Numbered from the stretch's first letter, positions 9,187 through 19,529 are shown. The stretch: 64,000 nt of DNA from Pseudomonas frederiksbergensis (GCF_001874645.1 NZ_CP017887.1:307070-371069); one strand, 5' to 3'. Numbers and translations are program-made. The notes: generated from the letters alone by a model not told the origin.

Positions 9187-10965
9187 TTAGTTCTTCGGCA
9201 TGAACAGGTAGGCCGTCAGGCTAATTACTTGGGCTTGCGCCCCTTTAGCCACGGTCAACTGTCCTGTTTGTGCGTTGACGGTTACTTCGTCTGCCGCAGC
9301 GGCTGGGCTGATACCGGTGATGTCGTAACGGACGACCCCGCCAGCGGGCACGCCCTTGACTGGGGGGGCGGCGTAGAAGACTGGCCCATTGGTGTTGTTG
9401 GCCGGGATCGCCATATCATGGATGGCAAAGCCAAAGTCGAGGTATTTCGCTTTCTGCTTGTAATCGAGCACGATGTTGTAGTTGCGATCGACGAATTCCT
9501 TGCGGGACTGTTCAAGGGGTTTGATCGCCATGCCCTTGCCGCTACCCGAGAGTTGCGCGCCCAGGTCCTGATCGAAGCTCCAAGTGAAGTTGGCACTCAG
9601 CACCCATTGACCATCGCCACTCTGAATTTGCTGGCGTTCCGCCGAGACACCAATCAGAGGTATCGGTTGCCACTTAAGCCCCAGGCCATAGCCCTTGGGG
9701 TTTTTTTCCAACTGCCCACTGCCGTATGCATCCACTCCATCGCCCTTCCACTGGAAGTATTTACCCGTAACGGCAAACGACGGGGCGCCAGGCAAGCTGG
9801 TTTCGGCGCGAACATCCCAACCCTGGGCAGGACGCTCATAGAGGTCCTTGCGCAGGGGGTCGGTATTGAGTTCGTGGCGACTCGACTGTTTCCAGTCACT
9901 TAGCGGCGTGTAGTAGTTGGTAGCGAAACGGCTTTGCTCGGTCCAAAGCTCAGCACCAATTCCTAGTCGGGTATGGTGGCGGGAAAAGTCTTGGTCGATG
10001 AAGGTGTTGGCCCCCACCATCAGATCAGAATTGAACTGATGGCGGTAACCCAAACCGAAATTGCCAATGGTGCGCTCATCAAAGGTTCGCGCACCGACCT
10101 GAGTAAACAAGATGCCATCCTTGCTCTCAAGCAGGGGATGCAGGTAGTCCAGGTTCAGGTCAACATCATTGCTGGCCGTACTGGCCTGCACACCCACACG
10201 AGCCTTACCGGTGCTGTTTAGCAAGCCCTCAATACCTTGTGAGATGCCACCCGTTGCCGCTCCTAGCGCCTGCTGCTCAAGCTGCTGGCTAAGCACCGAA
10301 CCGGGAGACTGATCTGCCCGGCCCCGACCTAGCATGCCGTCAACGGTTGTGGCTGCAGAAACGAGCGTGCTCTCAACCTTTTGGGCCTGACGATTGGCCT
10401 GCTCTTTTTCTACGCCGGCTTGCGCGGCAAGGGGCTTTGCCGGCGCGGGCACCAACACCCAATCACCGGCCTGCAAACTGCTGACCCGCTCATTACCCAT
10501 TAACAGCGCGTTGAGATTGCGCAACTCGCGTTCCGAGCGGTTGACACTCAACGCCAGAGCACCCAACGGCTGCCCCTTGCGCAGGGCCTGTAGCACAAAA
10601 GCAGGATACAGTTGCGACTCGCCATTGGCCTGCTGTTCAACCAACAGCGCGGGCCCCAGCCAGCCTTGCATCTGCGCCTGTCGCTGCTGTGCAAGCAAGT
10701 CCGCGTCCTTTACGTCAAAGCGTTGAGCCACCTGTACAAGGGTTTCGCCCTTGAGCGGCACATAGAGCACATAGACCTGACGGGCCGTCTGTTTCGCATT
10801 TGCTTGAAGCGGCGCGGCCATCGGCCCAGCGACAACCTGCATGCCCATGCCCATGCACATAACAGCCAAGCCGACACGTAGCGAGCCACGTAAGCGCATG
10901 TGATTATTGCAAACAGGAAAAGGCACCCTGGGAAATTGGGAAGGGGCAACAAGGGACTGACGCAT
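9187..10965 (-). CDS. ZirT-like inverse autotransporter (intimin-type) barrel protein
   Basis: 592 residues. Signal peptide at about 23-48 if Met23 (10899) is the true start; neither 10965 nor 10899 has a clear RBS. Residues 60-175 look like one or two LysM-type peptidoglycan-binding units (LKGETLVQVAQRFDV, SLQAGDWVLVP). Residues 255-470 form the inverse-autotransporter beta barrel (GLGYRHQFNSDLMVGANTF, GIGAELWTEQSRF), followed by the family signature FVDRNYNIVLDYK at 491-503. Only about 90 residues follow, so there is no long passenger. As in ZirT, the cargo appears to be the separate small proteins encoded directly downstream. First gene of a four-gene minus-strand operon. Confidence 0.88.
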   Translation of the reverse strand: MRQSLVAPSQFPRVPFPVCNNHMRLRGSLRVGLAVMCMGMGMQVVAGPMAAPLQANAKQTARQVYVLYVPLKGETLVQVAQRFDVKDADLLAQQRQAQMQGWLGPALLVEQQANGESQLYPAFVLQALRKGQPLGALALSVNRSERELRNLNALLMGNERVSSLQAGDWVLVPAPAKPLAAQAGVEKEQANRQAQKVESTLVSAATTVDGMLGRGRADQSPGSVLSQQLEQQALGAATGGISQGIEGLLNSTGKARVGVQASTASNDVDLNLDYLHPLLESKDGILFTQVGARTFDERTIGNFGLGYRHQFNSDLMVGANTFIDQDFSRHHTRLGIGAELWTEQSRFATNYYTPLSDWKQSSRHELNTDPLRKDLYERPAQGWDVRAETSLPGAPSFAVTGKYFQWKGDGVDAYGSGQLEKNPKGYGLGLKWQPIPLIGVSAERQQIQSGDGQWVLSANFTWSFDQDLGAQLSGSGKGMAIKPLEQSRKEFVDRNYNIVLDYKQKAKYLDFGFAIHDMAIPANNTNGPVFYAAPPVKGVPAGGVVRYDITGISPAAAADEVTVNAQTGQLTVAKGAQAQVISLTAYLFMPKN

Positions 10966-11024
10966 CTATTTAGGCACTCGACGACGAGAAATACAAAAGT
11001 TGCCCAAAGCGCCAAGACGCTGAC

Positions 11025-11057
11025 GAGCAGGGAGCAGGGAGCAGGGAGCAGGGAGCA
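11025..11057. repeat. GAGCAGG heptamer array upstream of the ZirT-like gene
   Basis: Four perfect GAGCAGG units (11025-11052) plus five bases of a fifth. It lies 60-92 bp before the annotated start of the barrel gene, where a promoter is expected. Length change would alter promoter spacing rather than a reading frame. Confidence 0.92.
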
Positions 11058-11140
11058 TCAATGCCTCGCCAACAAAAACAAAATGACAAGTGGTGATTTA
11101 CAGTGAATTACGCGCAGGAAGCCGAACTTAGGCTCCCTAG

Positions 11141-12332
11141 GGAAACTCTGAAAAAGACTTTCAGATTTGGTGAAATAGCCGCCTGATCCGAACACGACGG
11201 TTGAGCCCCGATGAAACAGATGTCCTTCGCCGATGCCGAGTACGCCGGCAAACGTAAGCAGACCCGCCGCGAGCGTTTCCTGATCGAGATGGATCAGGTC
11301 GTGCCCTGGAAGGGTCTGATTGCCTTGATCGAGCCGAATTATCCGAAAGGCGAAGGTGGTCGTCCGGCGTATCCATTGATGGCGATGTTGCGGGTTCATC
11401 TGATGCAGAACTGGTTCGGCTACAGCGATCCGGCGATGGAAGAAGCGCTGTACGAGACCACTATCCTGCGCCAGTTTTCGGGGCTGCATCTGGATCGGAT
11501 TCCCGATGAAACCACGATCCTCAACTTCCGACGTCTGTTGGAAAAACATGAGTTGGCCGGCGGGATTTTGCAGGTCATCAACGGTTATCTGGGCGACCGT
11601 GGCCTGATGTTGCGCCAAGGTACGGTGGTCGATGCGACGATCATTCATGCGCCGAGTTCGACCAAGAATAAAGAGGGTAAACGCGACCCCGAAATGCATC
11701 AGACGAAGAAGGGGAACATGTATTTCTTCGGGATGAAAGCGCATATCGGCGTCGATGCCGAGTCGGGTTTGGTGCATAGCCTGGTGGGCACGGCGGCCAA
11801 TGTGGCGGACGTGACGCAGGTCGATCAGTTGCTGCATGGCGAGGAATCATACGTGTCTGGCGATGCCGGTTACACCGGTGTGGACAAGCGTCCTGAGCAT
11901 CAGAATCGCAAGATGATCTGGTCGATTGCCGCACGGCCCAGCAGCTATAAAAAACACGCGAAAAAGAGTTTGATCGGGCGCCTGCGGCGCAAAATCGAAT
12001 ATGCGAAAGCACAAGTCCGGGCGAAGGTTGAGCATCCATTCCGAGTGATCAAGCGTCAGTTTGGCTATACGAAAGTGCGCTTTCGCGGCCTGATGAAAAA
12101 CACCGCGCAACAGGCCACGCTATTTGCCCTGTCGAACCTGTGGATGATGCGAAAACGGCTGCTGGTCGCGGGAGAGATGCGCCTGTAATGCGGGAAAAGC
12201 GCCTTGAAAAGGCGTCGCTCAAGGGTGAAACGATGAGTTAAGAATAGGAAAGGTCTGATTTCTGACCAGCCAGCGTTTTTTGAACCTCTACCAACGAGGG
12301 CATCAAAAATCGCTGACTACTTCAGACCTTCC
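11141..12332 (+). mobile_element. Complete IS5-family insertion sequence
   Basis: 1192 bp bounded by imperfect inverted repeats (GGAAACTCTGAA at the left, TTCAGACCTTCC at the right) and flanked by the 4-bp direct repeat CTAG at 11137-11140 and 12333-12336, as expected for the YTAR target of the IS5 group. One full-length transposase gene inside. A decayed relative of its right end lies at 33969-34165. Confidence 0.93.
11211..12188 (+). CDS. IS5-family transposase
   Basis: 325-residue DDE transposase that cuts and joins the ends of the surrounding element. Features seen: N-terminal GGRPAYPLMAMLRVHLMQNW, DETTILNFRRLLEKH, DATIIHAPSSTKN with the first catalytic Asp, GDAGYTG with the second, and a C-terminal VEHPFRVIKRQFGY with the catalytic Glu. 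Length and motifs match intact IS5-group enzymes, and both ends of the element are preserved, so it is probably active. Start ATG 11211, 70 bp inside the left end. Confidence 0.95.
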   Translation: MKQMSFADAEYAGKRKQTRRERFLIEMDQVVPWKGLIALIEPNYPKGEGGRPAYPLMAMLRVHLMQNWFGYSDPAMEEALYETTILRQFSGLHLDRIPDETTILNFRRLLEKHELAGGILQVINGYLGDRGLMLRQGTVVDATIIHAPSSTKNKEGKRDPEMHQTKKGNMYFFGMKAHIGVDAESGLVHSLVGTAANVADVTQVDQLLHGEESYVSGDAGYTGVDKRPEHQNRKMIWSIAARPSSYKKHAKKSLIGRLRRKIEYAKAQVRAKVEHPFRVIKRQFGYTKVRFRGLMKNTAQQATLFALSNLWMMRKRLLVAGEMRL

Positions 12333-12589
12333 CTAGGGCTTGGTTTACCCTTTTCCGCATCAGAAAAATGCTAGCTCTTCTACAGTCTCCCAAGCTCTGT
12401 AATGTATGCAAAGAGAAGACAGTGAGAGTCCATAGTGCAGAAAAGACAGGGCGGGGGATTTTTACAAGATATTTGCTTGACATATTTGAGCACACACAGA
12501 GCCAAATATAACTGAATACGCTCAAGCGTAAGTTGCGCTACGATACTGATTATAGTTGTATGCAACAATCTACCTAGCCATAGCTCCTT

Positions 12590-12870
12590 GTTACTCCGGC
12601 TATCTTCACACGATACTAATATCAACTTCGAGACATGCACAAACTCGATCAAAAAGCCACAACACCCCATTCACCTTGATGTTTTTCTTCATTGACATTC
12701 GCTTCTTTTCAAAAAACCAGATCGTATCGCCCCTCCCCCTCAATCAGCAGTGTAAAATCACTAGTATCAACAGCCGGAGTCAGATTGAAGCAACCGCAAC
12801 GATTCAGAACTCATTCTAAATCTATCGACTGGAAGGGGGAACGCTCTAGGATCAATACACCCAAATTCAA
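12590..12870 (-). pseudogene. Decayed second copy of the pseudo-receiver gene
   Basis: The stretch around 12765-12860 (AACAGCCGGAGTCAGATTGAA and onward) aligns base for base, with many substitutions and indels, to 14608-14730, the N-terminal coding part of the 14298-14735 gene; weaker similarity continues to about 12590. Frames are broken throughout. It is an old duplicate about 1.9 kb from its intact sister. Confidence 0.75.
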
Positions 12871-13375
12871 TTATGGGTCTTATAATCACTCAATCTCCTA
12901 CAACCTGCGGCCGGTGGTTTTCGGGAGTGAACACTCTGGAAACCTGCATATAGAGGAAAATTAAATCTACGAATCTGCACTGAAATACAGTGGGCCGCGC
13001 GATTGCCAGCACACCTGCACAGGTTAGTACCCGGATGTTGCAGCTGGGGCTAGGCGTCAATCACCCCTGAAGGAACATCACGTAAGTCAACAGTCAATCC
13101 TGCCGCAGGACGCCATCCTAAATGACAGCGATGACGGCCCGAGTCCAGCAGGACCTGACTGGGCCTCCGACGGTTTTGCGGACGCTGCGAAAACTCCCCG
13201 AAGATTGATTACCATCACTCGCTACGCTTTTACACGGTATGGCACAAGCGAACACAGACGCACCCAATTTCGTTCTAGTGAGCTTGGCCAACACACCATC
13301 AGTAGCCATAAAAGACCGCGCAGAGGAAAGACAAAGATAGAGCTCAGTTCTCGAGCGCTGCATAGACACCTCATC
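12871..13375. other. No gene seen
   Basis: About 500 bp between the decayed receiver copy and the next small gene. Open frames here lack RBS and recognisable content. The short stretch 12337-12589 after the IS is similarly empty. Confidence 0.5.
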
Positions 13376-13402
13376 GAAATGACGCCCGCATTAAACGGGC
13401 GC
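13376..13402 (-). terminator. Terminator-like hairpin after the small Cys/His-rich gene
   Basis: Stem CGCCCG (13383-13388) and CGGGCG (13396-13401) with a 7-nt loop, followed on the minus strand by TCATTT. It lies about 10 bp after the stop of the 13413-13553 gene. Confidence 0.55.
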
Positions 13403-13412
13403 CGTATTGCTT

Positions 13413-13553
13413 TTAGTGACAGTGAACTTTGCCTGCACTATTATCCATGTGACAGCACTGCCCAGGCGGTGAGCTTTTACGACAACCTCCACCGTGGGCA
13501 AAAATCGCAGTACTAGCGAGCATTAATAACATCAAAACAACAATCATTTTCAT
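13413..13553 (-). CDS. Small exported Cys/His-rich protein
   Basis: 46 residues from ATG 13553, which has AAAGAGAA just upstream; an upstream in-frame ATG at 13613 lacks an RBS. A signal peptide (MKMIVVLMLLMLASTAIFA) leaves a mature peptide of about 27 residues with three Cys and three His (HGGGCRKSSPPGQCCHMD, ending KVHCH). The pattern resembles short YHYH-like periplasmic proteins; metal binding is possible but unproven. It has its own RBS and terminator, so it looks like a real single-gene unit. Confidence 0.65.
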   Translation of the reverse strand: MKMIVVLMLLMLASTAIFAHGGGCRKSSPPGQCCHMDNSAGKVHCH

Positions 13554-13849
13554 GGTTATTCTCTTTTGTTGCTGTATCACCGACCCACCCAAGTCTGCCT
13601 GAGTCACCCGCAACCCGCCCTGAAAAACAGGAAGTTCCCTAGCCTTATTACGCAGCTAAGAAACTCCCAGCCATGCGCATCGGAGATGCAAAAACACCAT
13701 ACCCAAAACACCACTCAATCAAAGTGAAAAACTCTGAATTTGAATTTTCCGCTACTGCTGCGTAGGCCATATACTTTGTCAGCGCTCACCGAACCAGCCT
13801 CGCCAGAACTTCCTGGCTCATGGATTGTGAGGCGCTTGCGCCACCAAAC

Positions 13850-14068
13850 ACCCTGAGCAAGCAGGTCGACATCACTGATCGCGCCAAGCTGCTTACCGCA
13901 GTTGCCGAAGCCGAAGAGCGTTTTGGGCCGGTCGATGCCTTGTTCAACAATGCCGGAGTAATGCTCTTAGCTGAGATCACCAAGCAGAACCCAGCCGAGT
14001 GGGATCAGATGATCAACGCTAACGTAAAGGGCTTGCTCAATGGCGTTCACGCAGTTTCGCTTGAGGCG
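13850..14068 (+). pseudogene. Fragment of a short-chain dehydrogenase/reductase
   Basis: Reads KQVDITDRAKLLTAVAEAEE, then RFGPVDALFNNAGVMLL and NANVKGLLNGV: the NNAG motif and following helix of an SDR. The N-terminal cofactor-binding TGxxxGIG and the catalytic YxxxK part are both missing. The open frame runs on into an IS3 transposase fragment, so this is a chimeric relic, not a gene. Confidence 0.8.
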
Positions 14069-14290
14069 ATGGTGTCCACCTATACACACACGCCAGCCAC
14101 ATTAGCTGGAGTCAAGCACTCGCTTGGTAGCAAAGGCGATAGCTACGACAACACTTTGGCCGAAGCCACCAACTGACTGTATAAGGCTGAGATGATTTAC
14201 CGTCAGCCATGGAAGCGCCGCAAGATAGTAGCGTTGGTAACCTCGATGGGACACTGGCACAACAATGAGTCGCTGCTGAGCTCAGATCGC
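14069..14290 (+). pseudogene. C-terminal fragment of an IS3-family transposase (OrfB)
   Basis: GVKHSLGSKGDSYDNTLAEA, a stop, then LYKAEMIYRQPWKRRK and HWHNNESLL correspond to the catalytic-Glu region of IS3-family OrfB (usual form SVGSKGDSYDNALAET..NGLYKAE). It has an in-frame stop and no element ends. Confidence 0.82.
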
Positions 14291-14297
14291 TTTAGCT

Positions 14298-14735
14298 TCA
14301 GGCTATCTTATGCAAGGCCAGACTACTTGCGTAGTTGAGTAGCCGTAGCAGTAGGTAAGGACGAATGCGGTCATGCGTCAGTGGCGGCGTCACTCTAATG
14401 ACCTCTTTGGGAAAAGAACGCCCCAACCCATGCCATTGGCTTTTCTTGCTTGATGAATCACCAATTAGCATCAGCTTTGAGGCTTGCCCGGTGCTCACCA
14501 GCGCCTCAAGGGCGTCACGTTCTTTCTGGCGAAACTCATCATTGATGCTAGCCTCTTGGCAAACAACCACATCAAACTGCCGACGCTCCTCAATCAGAAG
14601 TTCAATGTCACAGGCATCAATCGCCGGAGTCAGTTTGAAGCAACCACACTCATTTAGAAGCTTCTCAAAGCCAATTAACTGGAAGGGATGACGCTCCAGA
14701 ATCAACACGCGTAAATCAAGCACTTGCACAACCAT
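14298..14735 (-). CDS. Stand-alone pseudo-receiver (response-regulator-like) protein
   Basis: 145 residues from ATG 14735, preceded by GAGGT at 7 bp; the longer frame to 14927 has no RBS. LDLRVLILERHPFQLIGFEKLL is the receiver beta1/alpha1 start. The beta3 end reads FDVVVCQEAS, where the phospho-acceptor Asp of a normal FDVVLCD.. site is replaced by Gln, so phosphorylation there is unlikely. No output domain. Pseudomonas genomes carry families of such short receiver-like proteins of unclear role. A decayed duplicate lies at 12590-12870. Confidence 0.72.
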   Translation of the reverse strand: MVVQVLDLRVLILERHPFQLIGFEKLLNECGCFKLTPAIDACDIELLIEERRQFDVVVCQEASINDEFRQKERDALEALVSTGQASKLMLIGDSSSKKSQWHGLGRSFPKEVIRVTPPLTHDRIRPYLLLRLLNYASSLALHKIA

Positions 14736-14959
14736 CGGAATACCTCGCGCCAAGAAGAGTCGCCGACGCTTAATTACGTCGAGTCCAGCATGGGCGACCT
14801 GCCTGTAGCGAGCGAATGAAATGAGCTTTGTAGTGCTGAAATCTGATGAGCACAGATGATTAATCGGGAGAAGGTATCGAATATGCGCAGAGGCACCGAG
14901 CGATGACTCTCTAACCTCCGCGACCAAACCAATGCGTAGTGCTCGGCAGAATACTGGGC

Positions 14960-16660
14960 TCAGGGCACGACCAGCAGTGGATCGGCAATGCCCATGCCGT
15001 ACATGGCCAGCATAGTAAGGCCTCCAGCTGCCAGCAGATAGTAGAGAGTCGGCAGCATAGTCTTGCGCAGGGTAATCCCTTCGCGGCCTAGCAAACCCAC
15101 GGTGGCAGAGGCTGCCACCACGTTATGGATAGCGATCATGTTACCCGCTGCCGCACCCACAGACTGCGCCGCCACCATCATGCTCCCGGATAGCCCCAAT
15201 AGACCGGCGGTATTGAACTGGAACTGCGAGAGCATCAGGTTGGACACCGTATTGGAACCGGCGATAAAGGCCCCCAATGCCCCTACCACTGGTGCGAAGA
15301 ACGGATACACGCCACCCATGCTGTCGGCCACCAGTTGCGCCATTGCCACAGGCATCGACACAAGATCGGAGCCGTTTACCCCAGAGTTGATCAGAATGCG
15401 CACCATGGGGATAGTGAAGATCAGTACAAAACCAGCCCCCAGCAGGGTCCGACTTGACTCGCTGACTGCCGCAGCCAGTTCGCTAAAACGCATGCGGTGC
15501 ATAAAGAAGGTCACCAGCACCACCAAGCACAAGATTCCGCCCGGCAGGTAGAGGGGCTCCAGGGCTCCAGAAACACCGGTTTCGCCGAGGATATTCTGCC
15601 AGCCGAAGCTGAGTGAAATCATCGCAGCCTTGAGTTCGGGAAAGCTACGCGACAGAACCAGAAAGATCGCCAGCAACAGGTAGGGTGCCCAGGCCATAGG
15701 TACGGACACTGGCGTCTTGCCGGCTACTTCCTCGATCTTCATCTCGATCTTGCCCATCCACTCGGCTGGCCAGTCTTTAGCCTCGGCGAAATCCCAGGTT
15801 TGCTTGGGTAGCAAGAAACCAGCCTTGGCTGCAGGCACGACAATTGCCAGGCCGACCAAGGCACCGATAATCGAAGGGAACTCGGGGCCGAGAAACACTC
15901 CGGCGGCCATGTAAGGCAACGAGAAACAGAACGCGGTGAAAATGGCGAAGGGAGCCACCGCCAGACCTTCACGCCACGACTGATTCTTGCCGAAGAAGCG
16001 GGTCATGATCATCACCATGATCAATGGCATCAGCAGACCGATCAGACCATGTGTGATGGCCACCCGCGAGTAGATCAAGTGGAAGAACATCTCCCAGTTA
16101 CTACCAACCGCCACCAGCTGTTCGCTTATTCCGCTTTTGTCCAGACCGCCCCCCACGCCCACTAGAATCGGCGTACCCACCGCTCCGAAAGACACAGGTG
16201 TAGATTGCACCATCATCCCAAGCACCACGGCCGCTAAGGCTGGGAAACCGAGGGCGACCAGTAGCGGTGCCGCCACAGCCGCCGGCGTGCCAAAGCCGGA
16301 AGCCCCCTCGATAAAACAGCCAAACAGCCAGGCCACGATAAGCGCCTGGACCCGGCGGTCCGGACTAATATTGGCGAAGCCACGGCGAATCGCACTGATA
16401 GCTCCAGAATGCTTGAGGGTGTTGAGCAACAAAATCGCACCGAAGATGATCCAGAGAATCCCCGCGGTGAGAATCAGGCCCTGTAGGCTGGAGGCGATAA
16501 CGCGGTTGAGGGACATGTCCCAGGCACTCAGGCCGATTATGGCCGTGAGCAAGAAAACCGCCGGCATGGCGTATTTGGCCGGCCAACGAAAGCCGATCAG
16601 CAGTACGCCGGCCAGCACCAGTGGTACAAAGGCTAGGATGGACAACAGTGTTTGACTCAT
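14960..16660 (-). CDS. glcA: Glycolate/L-lactate permease (LctP family)
   Basis: 566-residue inner-membrane proton symporter of the LctP family with about 12-14 hydrophobic segments and the family stretch [23 protein letters not shown] 16660 has AAGGAA upstream; an in-frame upstream extension is hydrophilic and without RBS. LldP and GlcA cannot be told apart by sequence alone. Position at the 3' end of glcDEFGB, as in the E. coli glcDEFGBA order, makes GlcA the better name. It is 154 bp after glcB, so it may also have its own promoter. Confidence 0.9.
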   Translation of the reverse strand: MSQTLLSILAFVPLVLAGVLLIGFRWPAKYAMPAVFLLTAIIGLSAWDMSLNRVIASSLQGLILTAGILWIIFGAILLLNTLKHSGAISAIRRGFANISPDRRVQALIVAWLFGCFIEGASGFGTPAAVAAPLLVALGFPALAAVVLGMMVQSTPVSFGAVGTPILVGVGGGLDKSGISEQLVAVGSNWEMFFHLIYSRVAITHGLIGLLMPLIMVMIMTRFFGKNQSWREGLAVAPFAIFTAFCFSLPYMAAGVFLGPEFPSIIGALVGLAIVVPAAKAGFLLPKQTWDFAEAKDWPAEWMGKIEMKIEEVAGKTPVSVPMAWAPYLLLAIFLVLSRSFPELKAAMISLSFGWQNILGETGVSGALEPLYLPGGILCLVVLVTFFMHRMRFSELAAAVSESSRTLLGAGFVLIFTIPMVRILINSGVNGSDLVSMPVAMAQLVADSMGGVYPFFAPVVGALGAFIAGSNTVSNLMLSQFQFNTAGLLGLSGSMMVAAQSVGAAAGNMIAIHNVVAASATVGLLGREGITLRKTMLPTLYYLLAAGGLTMLAMYGMGIADPLLVVP

Positions 16661-16814
16661 GGTTAGTTCCTTATTCTTTTTGTAAACCACAGTTTCCGGA
16701 TTGTATCCGGCGTCACACATTTGGGCCTTGCCGGCCCCTAGCACGGTCCAGGTGCCCCGGACCGCAACATTCCCATGCTCGAAGCGCCTCAGGCCATGAG
16801 CTAGAGAAGCAGGT

Positions 16815-19028
16815 TTAAATGGCCCCGACTAACCAGGCACGCGGGCCTAAATTAGCCTTTTGTTTGAAGCGAATACGCCAGGCATGCAACAGGGGTTCGG
16901 TATAGCCGCAGGGTTGCTCGCGCCCCTTGAAAACCAACTCGCTAGCCGCCTGGAAGGCGGCCGAAGTGTCATAGTTACTCGCCATCGGCCGGTACAGTGG
17001 ATCTCCGGCATTCTGTACATCAACTACTCGCGCCATTCGCTGCAGGGCCTCCTCAACTTGGGCGCGGCTGACCACGCCATGGTGCAGCCAATTAGCGATG
17101 TGCTGGCTCGAAATGCGCAGCGTAGCGCGATCTTCCATGAGGCCGACGTTGTGGATATCCGGCACTTTTGAGCAGCCCACGCCTTGCTCGACCCAGCGCA
17201 CCACGTAACCGAGGATGCCCTGGCAGTTGTTGTCAAGTTCCCGCTGGATATCCGCGGAACTCCAGTCGGACGCGGCGGCAACCGGCACCGTCAGCAGGTC
17301 ATCGAGCAGGCTGTCGCGTTCCCCGGCCCGATCTATTTTCTCCAGTTCAAGCTGCACCACCTGTACATCCACCTGGTGGTAATGCAACGCATGTAGCACT
17401 GCTGCGGTGGGTGACGGCACCCAAGCGGTGTTTGCCCCGGCCCGAGGGTGAGCGATTTTCTGAAGGAGCATATCGGCCATAAGATCCGGCATGGCCCACA
17501 TCCCCTTCCCGATCTGGGCGCGCCCCCGAAGGCCGCAGTTGAGGCCGACCAACACGTTGTTGCGCTCGTAGGCTTGAATCCAGCGCGCGCCTTTCATATT
17601 GCCCTTACGCAACATAGGCCCGGCTTCCATGGCCGTGTGCATCTCGTCGCCGGTGCGATCGAGGAAGCCGGTGTTGATAAAGACCACCCGCGCGCTGGCA
17701 GCGGCAATACAGGCCTTGAGATTGATACTGGTTCGCCGTTCCTCGTCCATGATGCCCATCTTCAGCGTATGCCGCGGTAGACCGATAAGGTCCTCAATAC
17801 GTTCGAATAGCAGGTCAGCAAAAGCTACTTCCTGCGGGCCGTGCATCTTCGGCTTGACGATATAGACGCTGCCGCAGCGCGAGTTGCCAGGCCGATTGAG
17901 GTCGTGCAGAGCAATTAGGCTGGTCATCACTGCGTCGAGGATGCCCTCAGGAATCTCGCCGCCATCTCGGTCGAGGACCGTTGGGCTGCTCATCAGGTGG
18001 CCCACATTGCGCACAAACAGCAGCGAACGGCCATGCAGGGTCAGGAGCGATCCGTCGACGGAGATGTACTCACGATCTGGGTTGAGTCGGCGCACGATGG
18101 AGCGACCACCTTTCTCCAGGCTCTCACAGAGGTCGCCGCGCATCAGGCCCAACCAATTACGGTAGATCAGCAGCTTATCGGCGGTATCCACCGCAGCGAC
18201 CGAGTCCTCACAATCGAGAATGGTCGACAGTGCCGCCTCGATCAGCAGGTCCTTGACCCCGGCGGCATCGGTCTGACCGATCGGGCTGCGCGGATCAATC
18301 TGGATTTCCACGTGCAGTCCATGATTCTTAAGCAGTACGGCCAGTGGCTCCAGAGCAGGGCCCTGGTAACCGACAAACTTCTTCGGCTGCCGCAGGCTGC
18401 TGTGGCTGCCATTGGCCAGTCCGACCTGCAGTTGACCTGCAACTACCCGGTAATTGACTGCCTTGGCATGGGAGCCACTGACCAGCGGCGCAACTTGATC
18501 GAGAAAATTGCGGGCAAAGGCGATCACTCTAGCCCCGCGCATTTTGTTAAAATCAAAGCCCTTGTGCGCCCCGCCCTCTTCGCTGATCGCATCGGTGCCG
18601 TAGAGCGCGTCATACAGCGAGCCCCAGCGCGCATTAGCGGCATTCAGCGCATAGCGCGCATTCATCAACGGCACCACCAACTGCGGCCCAGCCTGGCTGC
18701 TGATCTCGTAGTCGACTTTGGCGGTGCTGATCTGCACCTGCGCAGGCTCCGCCAGCAGGTAACCTATAGACTCAAGAAAGGTGCGGTATGCCGGCATATC
18801 GATCACTGGGCCGGGATGACCTCGATGCCAGGAATCCAACTCGGCCTGCAAACGCTCGCGCTCGGCGAGCAGAGCGCGATTTTGCGGTGCCAGATCATGT
18901 ACAAGTGCTGCGAAGCCAATCCAGAATGCTTCAGGCTGCAGGCCCGTACCAGGCAGCACGTCGTGGTTAACAAAGTGTTGCAGGCTGCAGGCCACTTGCA
19001 AGCCTGCACAGTTCACGCGATCAGTCAT
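16815..19028 (-). CDS. glcB: Malate synthase G
   Basis: Condenses glyoxylate with acetyl-CoA to malate, consuming the glyoxylate made by GlcDEF. 737 residues (typical about 725). Start at ATG 19028 ([19 protein letters not shown]) with AAGGAAAT upstream rather than the longer frame from 19094. The family stretches [38 protein letters not shown] and [20 protein letters not shown] are present; glyoxylate/Mg-binding acidic residues lie in the TIM-barrel part and the EDSVAAVD segment. Between glcG and glcA. Confidence 0.96.
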   Translation of the reverse strand: MTDRVNCAGLQVACSLQHFVNHDVLPGTGLQPEAFWIGFAALVHDLAPQNRALLAERERLQAELDSWHRGHPGPVIDMPAYRTFLESIGYLLAEPAQVQISTAKVDYEISSQAGPQLVVPLMNARYALNAANARWGSLYDALYGTDAISEEGGAHKGFDFNKMRGARVIAFARNFLDQVAPLVSGSHAKAVNYRVVAGQLQVGLANGSHSSLRQPKKFVGYQGPALEPLAVLLKNHGLHVEIQIDPRSPIGQTDAAGVKDLLIEAALSTILDCEDSVAAVDTADKLLIYRNWLGLMRGDLCESLEKGGRSIVRRLNPDREYISVDGSLLTLHGRSLLFVRNVGHLMSSPTVLDRDGGEIPEGILDAVMTSLIALHDLNRPGNSRCGSVYIVKPKMHGPQEVAFADLLFERIEDLIGLPRHTLKMGIMDEERRTSINLKACIAAASARVVFINTGFLDRTGDEMHTAMEAGPMLRKGNMKGARWIQAYERNNVLVGLNCGLRGRAQIGKGMWAMPDLMADMLLQKIAHPRAGANTAWVPSPTAAVLHALHYHQVDVQVVQLELEKIDRAGERDSLLDDLLTVPVAAASDWSSADIQRELDNNCQGILGYVVRWVEQGVGCSKVPDIHNVGLMEDRATLRISSQHIANWLHHGVVSRAQVEEALQRMARVVDVQNAGDPLYRPMASNYDTSAAFQAASELVFKGREQPCGYTEPLLHAWRIRFKQKANLGPRAWLVGAI

Positions 19029-19130
19029 CACTAATTTCCTTTCCGAGGATTGCGGGATAAGCCCTATGTCCAGCTCAACCTGCCGTCTCCCCACAGGTCG
19101 AAGGCCGTCTGCTGATGGCTACGCACGTGT

Positions 19131-19529
19131 TTACAGGGCTACGATACCGGCTTTGGCCACTTGAGCATCCTGCTCGGCCTTGACCCCGGACACCCCTACA
19201 GCACCGACCACCTGGCCATCGACCTGGATCGGCACACCACCTTCTAGGGACGTTAGCAGCGGCGCAGAAAGGAAGGCACTGCGCCCGCCATTGACCATAT
19301 CTTCATAACCCTTCGATTCGCGTCGCCCGAGGGCCGATGTGCGTGCTTTTTCGGTGGCTATATAGGCGCTGATGGGCGCACAACCGTCGAGGCGTTCCAA
19401 AGCTAAAGGGTGGCCGCCATCATCGACCACTGCAATGGCCACGGCCCAGCCGTTGAGCTGCGCCTCGGCGCGGGCGGCACAGATGATTCGGATGACTTCA
19501 CTCTGGCTCAGTACTGTTTTGTGGTGCAT
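19131..19529 (-). CDS. glcG: GlcG/HbpS-like (DUF336) protein
   Basis: 132 residues, the full length of the DUF336 fold. Contains AVAIAVVDDGGHPLALERLDG and the C-terminal GGVPIQVDGQVVGAVGVSG typical of the family. Members include the heme-binding HbpS; GlcG's own role in glycolate use is not settled. ATG 19529 has GAGGCAGGAC upstream. Lies between glcF and glcB with gaps of about 95-100 bp. Confidence 0.92.
   Translation of the reverse strand: MHHKTVLSQSEVIRIICAARAEAQLNGWAVAIAVVDDGGHPLALERLDGCAPISAYIATEKARTSALGRRESKGYEDMVNGGRSAFLSAPLLTSLEGGVPIQVDGQVVGAVGVSGVKAEQDAQVAKAGIVAL

Noticed and set aside
13205..13516. 103-codon plus-strand frame
   Set aside because: Overlaps the terminator and the small exported gene in antisense; no recognisable content.
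17997..19034. 345-codon plus-strand frame antisense to glcB
   Set aside because: A shadow of a GC-rich coding gene; glcB is certain on the other strand.
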